64,000 bases of DNA from Caulochytrium protostelioides (lineage: Eukaryota; Chytridiomycota; Caulochytriomycetes; Caulochytriales; Caulochytriaceae). The stretch lies in assembly GCA_003615045.1 (NCBI GenBank), contig ML014132.1, positions 62,001-126,000 of the forward strand, given 5' to 3'. The notes beneath the pieces were generated by a model that was given only the letters and a program-made list of their open reading frames with translations, was not told the DNA's origin and did not search any database. How positions within the stretch are numbered: position 1 is the stretch's first letter; every line of letters begins with the position of its first letter. Made by a program: the position numbers and the translations under genes. Shown piece by piece: positions 20,457 through 30,156 of this stretch.

Positions 20457-23099
20457 ATGGCAGAAAACAACACCTTCGTGTCGTCCTCGTCGTCCACGTG
20501 GACGACAACGGTGCCCACGGGCACGTGGTCGTCATCGTCATCGTCCCAGTCCAGTCGGACCGGGAGTGACGGCACGACGAGCTGGAGCGCAACCTCGTCG
20601 GTGGGCTGGAATTCGACAAGCGCGTCGTGGACGTCTTCGGACACGTTCTCACCGCCGGTCTCATCGGCCCAGCCGACGATCACCGATGCACCGGAAACGA
20701 CGCTCCTCGGCAACACAACGTCCATGGGCAACACGACCACGCCGTGGTCGTCCACGACGACGGACGCCGAAACGACTTCACTCAACCATACTTCCAGTAC
20801 CACATCAACAACGACGACCGCAGACCAGAACGTGACGATGTCCAGCAGCAGTCTGCTGCCGAGCTCGATCCTGACGACGCTGCCCACGGCACAGCCGACG
20901 ACGCGGGTCGCTAAGAGCCAGCAAGCTTCGTCGCCCAAGTCGTACAACCGGACCGGCCTCATTGCTGGTCTGACCGTGTCGCTCTCGGTGGTCGCGATTC
21001 TCATCGGGGTCGCGCTGTGGATGCGGCGTCGCCGACGTCGCGGCGCCCGCGCCGCGCTTTCTAGCGCCAGCGGCAAGAACGACTGGGACCCCCGCGGCGA
21101 CAAGACGCCGCTGCCCACGTCCCGCGCCGCTACGCCGCGCGCGCCCGCCGTGCCGAGGATGACCTACCAGCCGACCATGGCACCCGCCAAGGCGCCCGCG
21201 GCGTCCTCGTTTGCCCCGGCGCCCGCCGCGGCCCAGCCCGAGCGCATGCCGGCGCAGATGCTGCTGGCGCCGTCTCAGCTCCACGTGCCCGCGCACCGAC
21301 TCTCCAACTCGTACATTGCGTCGCCCTCGGACCCGTCGGTGCTGAGCATGGCGCCGTCTGGCGCGACGGTGCGCCGCGAGGGCTCGTCACACTCGATCCG
21401 TCCGGCTCCCGACGCGCTCCGCATCCACGGCCCGGCGGCCATGGAAGCCGGCGCGGCGGACCACGCAGCCGCCATGGTGAGGCCCGAGGGGACGGCGCGA
21501 CTGGGCTTTGAGGCGGAGTGGCTCGCGTGGCAGCAAGCGCAGTTCCACGTGCTGTCGTCGATGGTGCCCACGCCGGATGGCGCTGTGCCTCCCTCGCCCT
21601 CGCCCTCGCAGATACCGTTCTATCAGCGGCTCTCGGGCCAGGGTGACGTGCTCATGGCGCGCCACGGAACGATGAACAGCCTTTACAGCAATGCGCCATA
21701 CGGCGGCAGTACGGTCGGCAACAGCACGCCCACGGCGGGCGGGTTCGACGTCGCCGAGGCCTATGCGGTGATGGCGGGGCGCAACTCCGTAGCGGCCCGC
21801 GGATCGGCCGCGGACGCCCGCCGCTCGGCACGTCTGTCCACGGCAGCTCCCATGTCCCTGAGCGGCATGTTCGACAGCGAGCGCGGCAAGCGCGACTCCC
21901 GGTGCTCATCGCAGGCGCCGACGGACTTCTCGGCCTCGCCGCGGTTCGGCGACGCGCCGGAGCACGCGGCGGCGTCCGAGCACCCGATGCTGACCGAGGG
22001 CGCTGTGATCGAGACGCCGGGCGTGACGCTCGAACCGGCGACGCCGAGTGTGACGCGGCCATCGCCAGTCGAGGCCGCCGCCGCCGCGGGCAGCACCTCG
22101 CCGACCGGGTCCATCACCCGCACCCCGACGCATTGGACAGCCGAGGACCGCCTGGGCGGCGCGCCGATGGCGACCGCGAGCAGTACAAAGCCCTCCGACC
22201 GCTCACTCGATCGCAAGTCGCAGGACGCACCGTATGCGTTCATGTCGCTCTCGACCTCGCGCAAGCCGCTGATCATGCCTGCAGCATCATATGCCGCGGA
22301 CACGCCGTCGTCGACCACCGACCTCGGGCCCTCGAAGCCCATGACGCGTGCCATCGCCGGGGCCGTGCCGTCCGTGGTGGCCGCGGCGCGGGCCAAGATC
22401 GAGGCCGCGTCGACGCCCATGACCGCCGTGCCCAAGCCCCGCAAGAACCGCGAGTCCATCGTTCACGACATTGTCGTGCGCACGGCCACGCCGTCGACGC
22501 CCACGCGTCCGACGCTGGCCGAGACGTCGGCGCAGGTTGAGTCTCCGCTGAAACCGCTGCAGCCTCTCCAGTATGGCCTCGCACAGTACCCCCTGCCCGA
22601 CGAGAGCGACTCGGCGACACCGTCCGCCCCGCACGTGACGTTCTCGCCGCACGTCAGCTACGATAAGTACGACCCCGTTGACTTCAGCCCCGACGCGGGC
22701 TTTATGCCGGCCGTCCCGAGCGGGCTGCGCCACGGCGCCCTGCCCTCGCGCCATCGCCACAACGGCACCGCATCGTCGCATACCTCGTCCGCGTCGACCT
22801 CCTCGCAGGGCCTCGCCTCGCCAGCCATGAGCATGCGTTCGCTGACGTCGGGCACAACGGCGCCGCCGTCGCCCGCGACCACGATCGAGCGTGTGCCCGA
22901 GCACCGCACGAGTATGCCGAGCTCGCCGAGTCTGCGCTCCGCGGGGTCCGGCACCGGCCGCCGCAAGAGCGTCACGATCGCCAAGATGGAGGGCGACAGC
23001 GACAGCGACGACTCGGTCGATCACGTCCCGCTGGCCAAGATCACGCCCGTGAACCGCCGGCAATCACTCATGCCGTCGGCCCAGGCCGGCATGGTCTAA
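20457..23099 (+). CDS. Ser/Thr-rich single-pass membrane protein (wall-sensor-like architecture)
   Basis: 880 residues. The ATG at 20457 has A at -3 and G at +4. Residues 1-160 are almost entirely Ser/Thr/Asn with many N-x-S/T sites, like a mucin-type, heavily O-glycosylated ectodomain. One membrane helix follows (about 167-188, GLTVSLSVVAILIGVALW), closed by an Arg-rich stop-transfer sequence. The remaining 690 or so residues are a low-complexity cytoplasmic tail rich in Ser/Pro/Ala with many potential phosphosites. The layout resembles fungal Mid2/Wsc-type stress sensors, but there is no WSC cysteine domain and no recognisable N-terminal signal peptide. Either insertion is by a reverse signal anchor or a 5' exon is missed. 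The sequence family is not identified. Confidence 0.75.
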   Translation: MAENNTFVSSSSSTWTTTVPTGTWSSSSSSQSSRTGSDGTTSWSATSSVGWNSTSASWTSSDTFSPPVSSAQPTITDAPETTLLGNTTSMGNTTTPWSSTTTDAETTSLNHTSSTTSTTTTADQNVTMSSSSLLPSSILTTLPTAQPTTRVAKSQQASSPKSYNRTGLIAGLTVSLSVVAILIGVALWMRRRRRRGARAALSSASGKNDWDPRGDKTPLPTSRAATPRAPAVPRMTYQPTMAPAKAPAASSFAPAPAAAQPERMPAQMLLAPSQLHVPAHRLSNSYIASPSDPSVLSMAPSGATVRREGSSHSIRPAPDALRIHGPAAMEAGAADHAAAMVRPEGTARLGFEAEWLAWQQAQFHVLSSMVPTPDGAVPPSPSPSQIPFYQRLSGQGDVLMARHGTMNSLYSNAPYGGSTVGNSTPTAGGFDVAEAYAVMAGRNSVAARGSAADARRSARLSTAAPMSLSGMFDSERGKRDSRCSSQAPTDFSASPRFGDAPEHAAASEHPMLTEGAVIETPGVTLEPATPSVTRPSPVEAAAAAGSTSPTGSITRTPTHWTAEDRLGGAPMATASSTKPSDRSLDRKSQDAPYAFMSLSTSRKPLIMPAASYAADTPSSTTDLGPSKPMTRAIAGAVPSVVAAARAKIEAASTPMTAVPKPRKNRESIVHDIVVRTATPSTPTRPTLAETSAQVESPLKPLQPLQYGLAQYPLPDESDSATPSAPHVTFSPHVSYDKYDPVDFSPDAGFMPAVPSGLRHGALPSRHRHNGTASSHTSSASTSSQGLASPAMSMRSLTSGTTAPPSPATTIERVPEHRTSMPSSPSLRSAGSGTGRRKSVTIAKMEGDSDSDDSVDHVPLAKITPVNRRQSLMPSAQAGMV

Positions 23100-24127
23100 A
23101 CGTTTCTCTAGTCTCCTAACACTATTATATTTTCTTTCTGACAAGGGGTATTGTCTCCTAAAGATAGCCGCAGCATCGCTGAACCATCACCATTTACGAG
23201 CCGGTCCCATGCCTATGCGTTTGGCAGCGTCGATGCCACATGACAAAATCAATGGGACAAAAATGGCCCTTGCCAGGATTGGACAGGCATAACGGGCGCG
23301 TATCAACTTGCTCAGGCCGCTCTCCCCTCGTCGGCAAGGCTGAAGTTTTTACGGCTCAGGCGCAGGGCTTCTCCTGCCCCCCTGGCCCATGCCAGCACGC
23401 TGAGTCGCCTGATGAAACACTCGTTGGCCCAGAGAGTCCGATGGTGCGTCGGCAGTCGTCCTGCATGGCCGAGCGCCGCTTCGTTGACCCTTGGGATCGG
23501 AGGGTCAACAGCACCTGAATGTCGGAGACGCGAGAAGGCAGGTATGCCGAGGGCCATGAGGCCGCCGCCGCCATCGTGGCTGCCGCCGCCGCTGCCGCTA
23601 TCGCCCTGTGAGGCCGCCGCCCCCCGCCGCCGCCTCCGGGAGCGGCTCGGGCCCGAGCACGCGCAGGCTCGCGCCGTGGTCAAGCCGGCCACGGCCCCAT
23701 CGGCATGAACGCTTCATCGTGCCGCGGGCTGGCGAAGCAGGCCAAGAACACCGAAAAAAGGTCGGCCGGACGCCTTGAAGGGACCGTTAGGGGCTGATAA
23801 GCGCCCAGAGGCGATGCGAGTATCACACATGTGCTTGCCACGCCGCTGGCTCGCGCTGCTATCGCCCAGACAGCCTCCATCACTTACTTCCTATAGATAG
23901 TGACTTGGTGACCCATTTCCTTGCTTGCCATCACGCCAGCCGTCCAGCGTTGGCCGCCCGGCGTTTGCATCGCCCACCGCCAAGCAAAAGATCGCCCACC
24001 AGAATCCCGACAAGGGGGAGGGTGGTCGTGATTATCTTGATACCGGTACCACGTGCGAACGGCTGGATACGTTTTGCCTTTCTGTGTTTCCCCCGCTCCG
24101 CCTCCGCATTGACGCGTACTGCTCACG
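23100..24127. other. Intergenic region upstream of the V-ATPase d gene
   Basis: About 1 kb. The 3' flank of the membrane-protein gene is AT-rich (23120-23160). A CACGTG E-box lies at about 24050-24055, roughly 75 bases before the V-ATPase start. No gene seen. Confidence 0.4.
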
Positions 24128-25234
24128 ATGGACATGCTCACGTTCAACGCCAACGGCGGCTACTTGGAGGCGATTCTCCGCGGGTACAAGGCCGGCATCC
24201 TCAACACGACGCACTATGCGAACCTGTCGCAGTGCGAGACGCTTGACGATTTGCGGTTGCAGCTGTCGGCGACCGACTACGGTAACTTTCTGCAGAACGA
24301 GCCGAGCCCGTTGAGCACCACCGTGATCGCGACCAAGGCCCGCGAGAAGCTGGTCAAGGAGTTCGAGTACCTGCACTGCAACGCCGTCGAGCCGCTCTCG
24401 ACCTTCCTCGACTACATCACGTATGCGTACATGATCGACAACGTGATGCTGATCATCACGGGCACCCTGCACGAGCGCGACACCCAGGAGCTGCTCGACC
24501 GCTGCCACCCGCTCGGCATGTTCCCCGCGATGGCGGCGCTCTGCGTCGCGACCAACGTCGCCGAGCTCTATAACACCGTGCTCGTCGAGACCCCCATCGC
24601 GCCATACTTCGAAAAGTGCCTCTCGGCGGCTGATCTCGACGAGCTGCACATCGAAATTATCCGCAACGCCGTCTACAAGGCGTACCTGGAGGACTTCTAC
24701 CACTACTGCCTTACGCTCGGCGAGGCCACCGCCGAGGTGATGGGCGAGCTGCTGCAGTTCGAGGCCGACCGCCGTGTGATCAACATCACCCTCAACTCGT
24801 TCGGCACCGACCTGAGCAAGGAAGAGCGCATCAAGCTTTACCCGACGAACGGCAAGCTCTACCCGGAGGGCGTGATGAAGCTCGGCAAGAGCGAGGATGT
24901 CGACCAGGTCCGCATGGCCGTCGAAGCCTACGGCGAATACCGCCAACTCTTCGAGGGCGTCACATCGGGGCTCGGCGCCGGCCAGGGCATCGGCGCCGGC
25001 ATGACTGGCGGCGACGGCGGCGCGGGCGGCGCCTCAGACCGCAGCCTCGAAGACAACTTTTTTGCCTACGAAGTCGACCTCAACAAGAAGGCTTTCCTCC
25101 AGCAGTTCCAGTACGGCGTCTTCTATGCCTACCACAAGCTCAAGGAGCAGGAGATCCGCAATCTGGTCTGGATCGCCGAGTGTATTGCCCAACAGCAGAA
25201 GGAGCGCATCGGCAACTACATTCCCATCTTCTAA
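24128..25234 (+). CDS. VMA6: V-type H+-ATPase subunit d
   Basis: 368 residues from the ATG at 24128. Subunit d (Vma6, AC39) sits on the cytoplasmic face of the proton-carrying ring and couples the central stalk (subunits D and F) to the membrane sector, acidifying vacuoles and endosomes. The family pattern is continuous: [143 protein letters not shown] and the terminal [20 protein letters not shown]. It is slightly longer than yeast Vma6 (345 residues) because of a Gly/Ala-rich insert at residues 275-302. No introns. Confidence 0.97.
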   Translation: MDMLTFNANGGYLEAILRGYKAGILNTTHYANLSQCETLDDLRLQLSATDYGNFLQNEPSPLSTTVIATKAREKLVKEFEYLHCNAVEPLSTFLDYITYAYMIDNVMLIITGTLHERDTQELLDRCHPLGMFPAMAALCVATNVAELYNTVLVETPIAPYFEKCLSAADLDELHIEIIRNAVYKAYLEDFYHYCLTLGEATAEVMGELLQFEADRRVINITLNSFGTDLSKEERIKLYPTNGKLYPEGVMKLGKSEDVDQVRMAVEAYGEYRQLFEGVTSGLGAGQGIGAGMTGGDGGAGGASDRSLEDNFFAYEVDLNKKAFLQQFQYGVFYAYHKLKEQEIRNLVWIAECIAQQQKERIGNYIPIF

Positions 25235-26568
25235 TTTGATTGCTCTAAATTGTGAATTCAGTGTAACTTTCGACGTCATGGCTTGCCACCAAACGGTCGT
25301 GCCTACCGAGACGATGGCGAGCAGCGAATGGATTGCGTTTGGGATCCGAGACGGCGATCCGTCCATCGTCTCGATGGACGGAGATGCTTAGCATCACGAT
25401 GAGACGATGTGCTTATCATCAGGATGAGATGATGCGCCTATCGACATGCGCGGCCCTTCATTTAAAATCTGCCCATCTCTCCATACGATGTTGACCAGCA
25501 TGGCTGATCAGTACGCACGCGCCACCACAAAAGGAGGCGCAACAGCACCGTGATGTTGACCACAGGCCATCGCAGATGCGGGCCCCTCCCAGACCCGTGC
25601 CACCAGCTCCGCGAGCGAAGCGACGCCATTCGCGTCAAGCAGGGGCCCCGGCAGCAAGCGCGAACCTGATAGGTCATAGCGGTCTGATGCCACTGGACCG
25701 TCACCGATTCCTCGTAGGAGGCCGACCGCTCATCGCCTGAGGCGATCCCGGAAATGGCGCTCTGGATTGCGTCGGCCGCGCGCGCCTAGGAAAGAGGGAT
25801 CTGCGCAATGGGCCACTAGGAAAAAAACTTTCAGGCCTGAAAAGAAAATTACAACAATAATGAACGCCTATCACTTTTCGGCCCATCACTCGCTCACGCG
25901 CGCCCCGTCTCGAGCCGACGACTCGGGCCGGCGCCGGCACTCGCCGTGCCACGCCGTCGCGGCGCGACCGCCGGCCCCCAGCCGTGCTCCTTCCTCGCCT
26001 GGTAACACACTCGTCCCGCCCATGAAACGATACGGCTCGCGATGCAATGAGCCAGAAAGCAGCGACCCTTCCTCGTCTGGCCACACTGGGTCCATCAGGC
26101 CATGCCAGGGCCGCGAGTGCCTCGCCCTGCTAAACCTTATTCGACGAGGACGGCTGCTGACCCTCCCGCCTGTTGCCCACGGCTTCCTGGTCCGTCCTTG
26201 GTCGCCTTGTGACCTAGACGGCTTCTCTCCGCGGGCCGTGCTCTGCTCCCATTTCCACCCTACTCCCCGCTGTTTCCTGTGGTCATTGTTCGCCTCGATC
26301 CTCTCCGCCTCGCCACGCGCCAGCTGGCTTGGATCTCTCCTCCTCCCCGCAATTAGAGTCATCGAGTGATCTCCTCCACGCCATCGCGTCGCGTCGGCTC
26401 TGTGCGCCCCTGCTCCCCTGCTGCTACCGCGGCAGCCATCTTGTCTCGTCGTGACACGCATCGACGGCTCCGATACTGAGCGCTTTGCTGCTCGTGCCTC
26501 GTGGGTGCTGCACACGTTCACCTTCACGTTGCCGCTGACACGCGTCGGAGTTTCCATCGGCCGCCACG
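25235..26568. other. 1.3 kb intergenic region with hairpin and short tandem repeat
   Basis: Downstream of VMA6 there is a perfect 9-bp hairpin (25359-25381, CCGTCCATC with a 5-base loop) followed at once by two 25-base tandem copies (25386-25410 and 25411-25435). On the minus strand, 25508-25790 has a coding-like stretch behind a good acceptor (CCTAG), but I cannot assemble or identify a gene. The right end is the pyrimidine-rich leader of the ChAPs gene. Confidence 0.4.
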
Positions 26569-27984
26569 ATGGTCGTGCAAGGCGACGGCACCGTGCTGCG
26601 GGGCATTCCCGAATTCTTTGAGCGGAACTTGGGCGAGGCGCTGGATGCACGGACCGAGAGCCTCGCGACGTTCCGCGAGCTCGGTCCGCCCGATCTGTGC
26701 CATGTCGTCAAGCAGAACCCGAAAGTCTCGCCGGTCCGCGAGCTCGGCTCCTACCACTATGTGCTGGGCGGCGACGCGTCCTCGTCCGCCACGCTCGCGG
26801 CATACCTCAACTCGCTCACCTACTCAATCGGATGGGTCGCCGGCAAGCAGAGCCCGTGGAAGATCAAAGGCGGGACCTACTGCTGCTTCAACGCCTTCAG
26901 CCGCGTCGACGTCCGCGTTGAAGTCCGGATACCCGGCGGCGTCGACTGCTACCTCGTCGATCTGCGCGGCGACCGCCACGCTATCGGCAACCCGGCCATC
27001 TGGCAGGAGACCCATGTCTCTGCCGTGCTCCGCGCGATTCTCGACGACAATGACGAGCCCGATGGCAACGACGGGCAGCCGCTTCTCGGCCTGCGTAAGA
27101 TCGATCCGCTTCCGACGCCCGCGGCCGAGCGGCGGTTCCTCAACGACGCTCTCCACGAGTTCTGGAAGGGATGGCAACTCGGCACCGAGCCCGAAGTTCA
27201 AGTCGCCACATACTTTAGCAACCACCTGACCAACGGCTTGCTCAAGTACTTCGGGGACAGCGGACGCATGGCGGAGGCCGCCAAGTTCTTCCAGGAGCTG
27301 TACATCAAGGATGCTGAGGTCGGCGCGCCCCTGGCGCGCGCCTATCTGGGCTGTGACGAAGAAATCAAGGCTGTGAAAGTCCTACACGATGCGCTGATGC
27401 GCCAGCCCATGTCGTATGGCCTGCTGCTCGTGCAGATCGACTTTCTCTTGCAAAAGAAGCGACTCGTGATGGCGCTCAAGCTGGCCAAGCTCGCCGTGAC
27501 GTACGCGCCATCCGAGTTCCGCACATGGGCCAAGCTCACTGAAGTTTATATCCACATGGGCGACTTCCAGTCCGCGCTGCTCTCGCTGAACTCGTGTCCC
27601 ATGTTCACCTACTGCGAACGCGATGCTCAGCGCATGCCCGAGCCCGTTCGCACCCACCTGCCGCTCAAGCCCGACCCGGCAGCGCTAAAGCCGGACGACG
27701 ACCCGAAAAAGATGACGCCGCTGTCGGGATCGATCTTTGATGAGAATGACCCGCGCGAGGACGAGGTTCATCCCGAACTGAAGCGGCTGCCCGCGCTCTC
27801 GCTGCGAGGCACGTTCCTCGCGGCCTACAAGCTGCTTGTGGCCGTCGTGACCGCCGTCGGGTGGGACGAGCTGCTACGTGTGCGCAGCACCGTCTTTGTG
27901 ATGGAAGAAGAGTACCGCGTCCACCGCGCGCTCGCCGAAGAGCGCGAAAAGGCGCTCGTCATGGAAGCGCGCCAGCGCTCCTCT

Positions 27985-28021
<37 letters not shown>

Positions 28022-29070
28022 CGTCGCCAGGCAGCGACGGCCAGACCCTAGCGAAACCGCAGCAAGCCGCCGTCGACGCGGACGCTGTATCGCGGGCATC
28101 GTCGCCGACGCGCTCCGAGCGGAGTTTTTACACGGACGCGGGCGGCATAGGCATGGACGCGATTGACCAAGCCGCCGGCGGTGATGTCCTCGCCGGCCCT
28201 ATGGGCCAGATGTCAATCGACTCCGACGGCGTCGCGCGCGGGCGGTCACCTAGTCCGGGCGGCCGCGGCGGCAGTGCCGCCAGTGGATCGAGTCCGAGCC
28301 GTCGTGGGGTCAGTATTAACGAGATGCTGCGCCGCTCTGAGAACGAAGCCGGTTCGGCGGCCGCCGCCGCGTCGATTAGCGGCGCCGTGCCGTCGACCCC
28401 GCAGCAGCAGCAACAGCAGCAGGTGTTGATGAACAATGGCTCACACACGGTGATGAGCAACGAGGCGCCGAAGCCGCGGTCGTCAGAGCACGCGGTAAGC
28501 TTCAGCTTCAAGCACAAGCGGCTTTGCGAGAAGTGGCTGGACAACCTGTTCATGGTGTTGTACAACGACTTGCGGCTGTACACGGCTCTCAAGCAGGAGA
28601 TCTCGCAGTACAAAAACGCGACGTCGGGCGGCGTGGGCGGCACGGCGAGCGGGCCTGGCCAGAACGTCCTGCTGTACCGCAAGACGGGCGCCGAGTGGGA
28701 GATCTACGGTGACCTCGCTGAGCGCCTTTTCCACAAGGAGGATTCGGTCGAGGCGTACCGCTTGTGCCTGGACCAGAAGTTCTCGGTCAAGAGCTGGCTC
28801 AAGCTGATGGGCATCCACGCGTCCGAGGGTAACATCCACCAGACGTTGCATTGCGCCGTCAAGCTCTGCACGATCCTGGACCGCGCCTACGTCGACAATA
28901 CCTTCCCGAACCCGATTGCCAGCGCGCTGTTCAAGCTCACGCGTCGCCATGGCCTCGCCAAGGTGCAGAACGCCCTGATCTCGCTCAACATTGCGCCCCG
29001 CAGCTACAAGCTCGTGGTGCGCTACTTTGAGTATGCTGAGCTGTTCAAGATTGACGGCATCAACTTTTAA
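26569..29070 (+). CDS. ChAPs-family exomer component (Bch1/Bud7/Chs6-like)
   Basis: 833 residues from the ATG at 26569 (gccacgATGg). ChAPs proteins pair with Chs5 and Arf1 to form exomer, which carries selected cargo such as chitin synthase from the trans-Golgi to the plasma membrane. Family sequence covers the protein: RGIPEFFERNLGEALDARTESL, CHVVKQNPKVSPVRELGSYHY, GWVAGKQSPWKIKGGTYCCFNAF and RVDVRVEVRIPGGVDCYLVDL near the N-terminus. TPR-like helices follow (SNHLTNGLLKYFGDSGRMAEA, YGLLLVQIDFLLQKKRLVMAL), and the C-terminus reads HKRLCEKWLDNLFMVLYNDL, VKLCTILDRAYVDNTFPNPI and RSYKLVVRYFEYAELFKIDG. An interruption of about 190 residues (27970-28500) carries a 12-Gln tract and other low-complexity sequence. 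No introns. Confidence 0.95.
27985..28020 (+). repeat. CAA/CAG repeat encoding 12 Gln in the ChAPs gene
   Basis: One CAA and eleven CAG codons. A second short Gln run lies at 28400-28422. Confidence 0.95.
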
Positions 29071-30156
29071 CCGTCCGTTATCGCATGCCCCCTGTGACAC
29101 ACTCCATATATATGTTTATGATCAGTATCGTTAGGTCTTACGCCGTATCGTGTGTGAGCCAGCCGCTTGGATGGGTTGTTCCATGTATCGTGCTGCTCAA
29201 AGCCTGATGATGACCCTGTTTGATATTTCGACACTTGCAGCAACACTCTCTTCGCCGTTGCGATGCCCCCGCCCCCGACCCCGCGGTGGTCACGATGCGG
29301 CGGGCAAAAGCCTCCAAGCGAAGCGAGAGGTCGCCCCGCCCCACACAAGCGCACGCTATGGTACGACCCGCCGCGCCTCGTAGGTCGATGCGCCACAGTC
29401 GGAGCACGCAGGTGATATCGCGGTTGAAATACATGCTGGCCCACCGCGAGAGACTCCGATAGTCCCAGTGGAATCGGTTCATCCATACGCTTCGATACGG
29501 GTCCGTACAAGCTGACCTCGCCGTTTCCTACGTCGCCGACGCCAAGTCGTAGGCCACTGTATAACTTGTTATATCCCCAACTATCTCGCTCAACGCTATC
29601 GCCCCGACGACTCGTTCTCTCCCGATTATTGCCATAGTTGTCGCGTGCTGACGCCTTCTCTCGCCTCATTCATTACACGGGTCTTGCTACTAGCGATATC
29701 ATCATAGCGGCACTGCCATCTCTGACTGGCGCAGCATTGCATCTAACCAGAACGCCGGTGAGCAGAAACCCGGTGCCGGTGATCGCCGGCGCGACGGATC
29801 GGAGCTGCGACGAGCAAGACCCGACGCCCGCTGCGCGCCCTTATTACTTCAGCTGCCTACTTTGCCTCACGCTGGTTTCAGCGGCATCGGCACCCATCGG
29901 CCTTTCCGTGGGCTCCGCTGTGACGGTCATCCTCGCTCCCGCACCGCACTTCGGTGAACCGACCCGGTCCGCCAGGCGGCGCCGCCGGCCCCTCAGCCGA
30001 CCTAGCCCCTCTGGCGAAGGCGGCGCTCCTTGCTTCCGGTCTGAGCGCCGTGAGCGAGAGACGCGGCGCCGCACCCGTTTGGCGTGGCGCTCACCGGGCT
30101 GTTGAGCCGCCAGCAAGCTTTCGCGGCAGGCGTCCGTCCCCGGCTGTGCGCGCCTC
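29071..30156. other. Intergenic region, ChAPs/Mis12
   Basis: About 1.1 kb, AT-richer just after the ChAPs stop. Open frames on both strands (for example 29138-29482 minus) resemble no family I know. No supported gene. Confidence 0.4.

Noticed and set aside
19283-20569. 428-codon frame upstream of the membrane-protein gene
   Set aside because: It overlaps the well-supported start at 20457 in another frame, and its product has no family features or plausible composition.
25508-25790. Minus-strand coding-like pieces after VMA6 (ending in PPFVVARAY)
   Set aside because: A good acceptor (CCTAG) precedes one piece, but I could not join pieces with credible splice sites or recognise a family.
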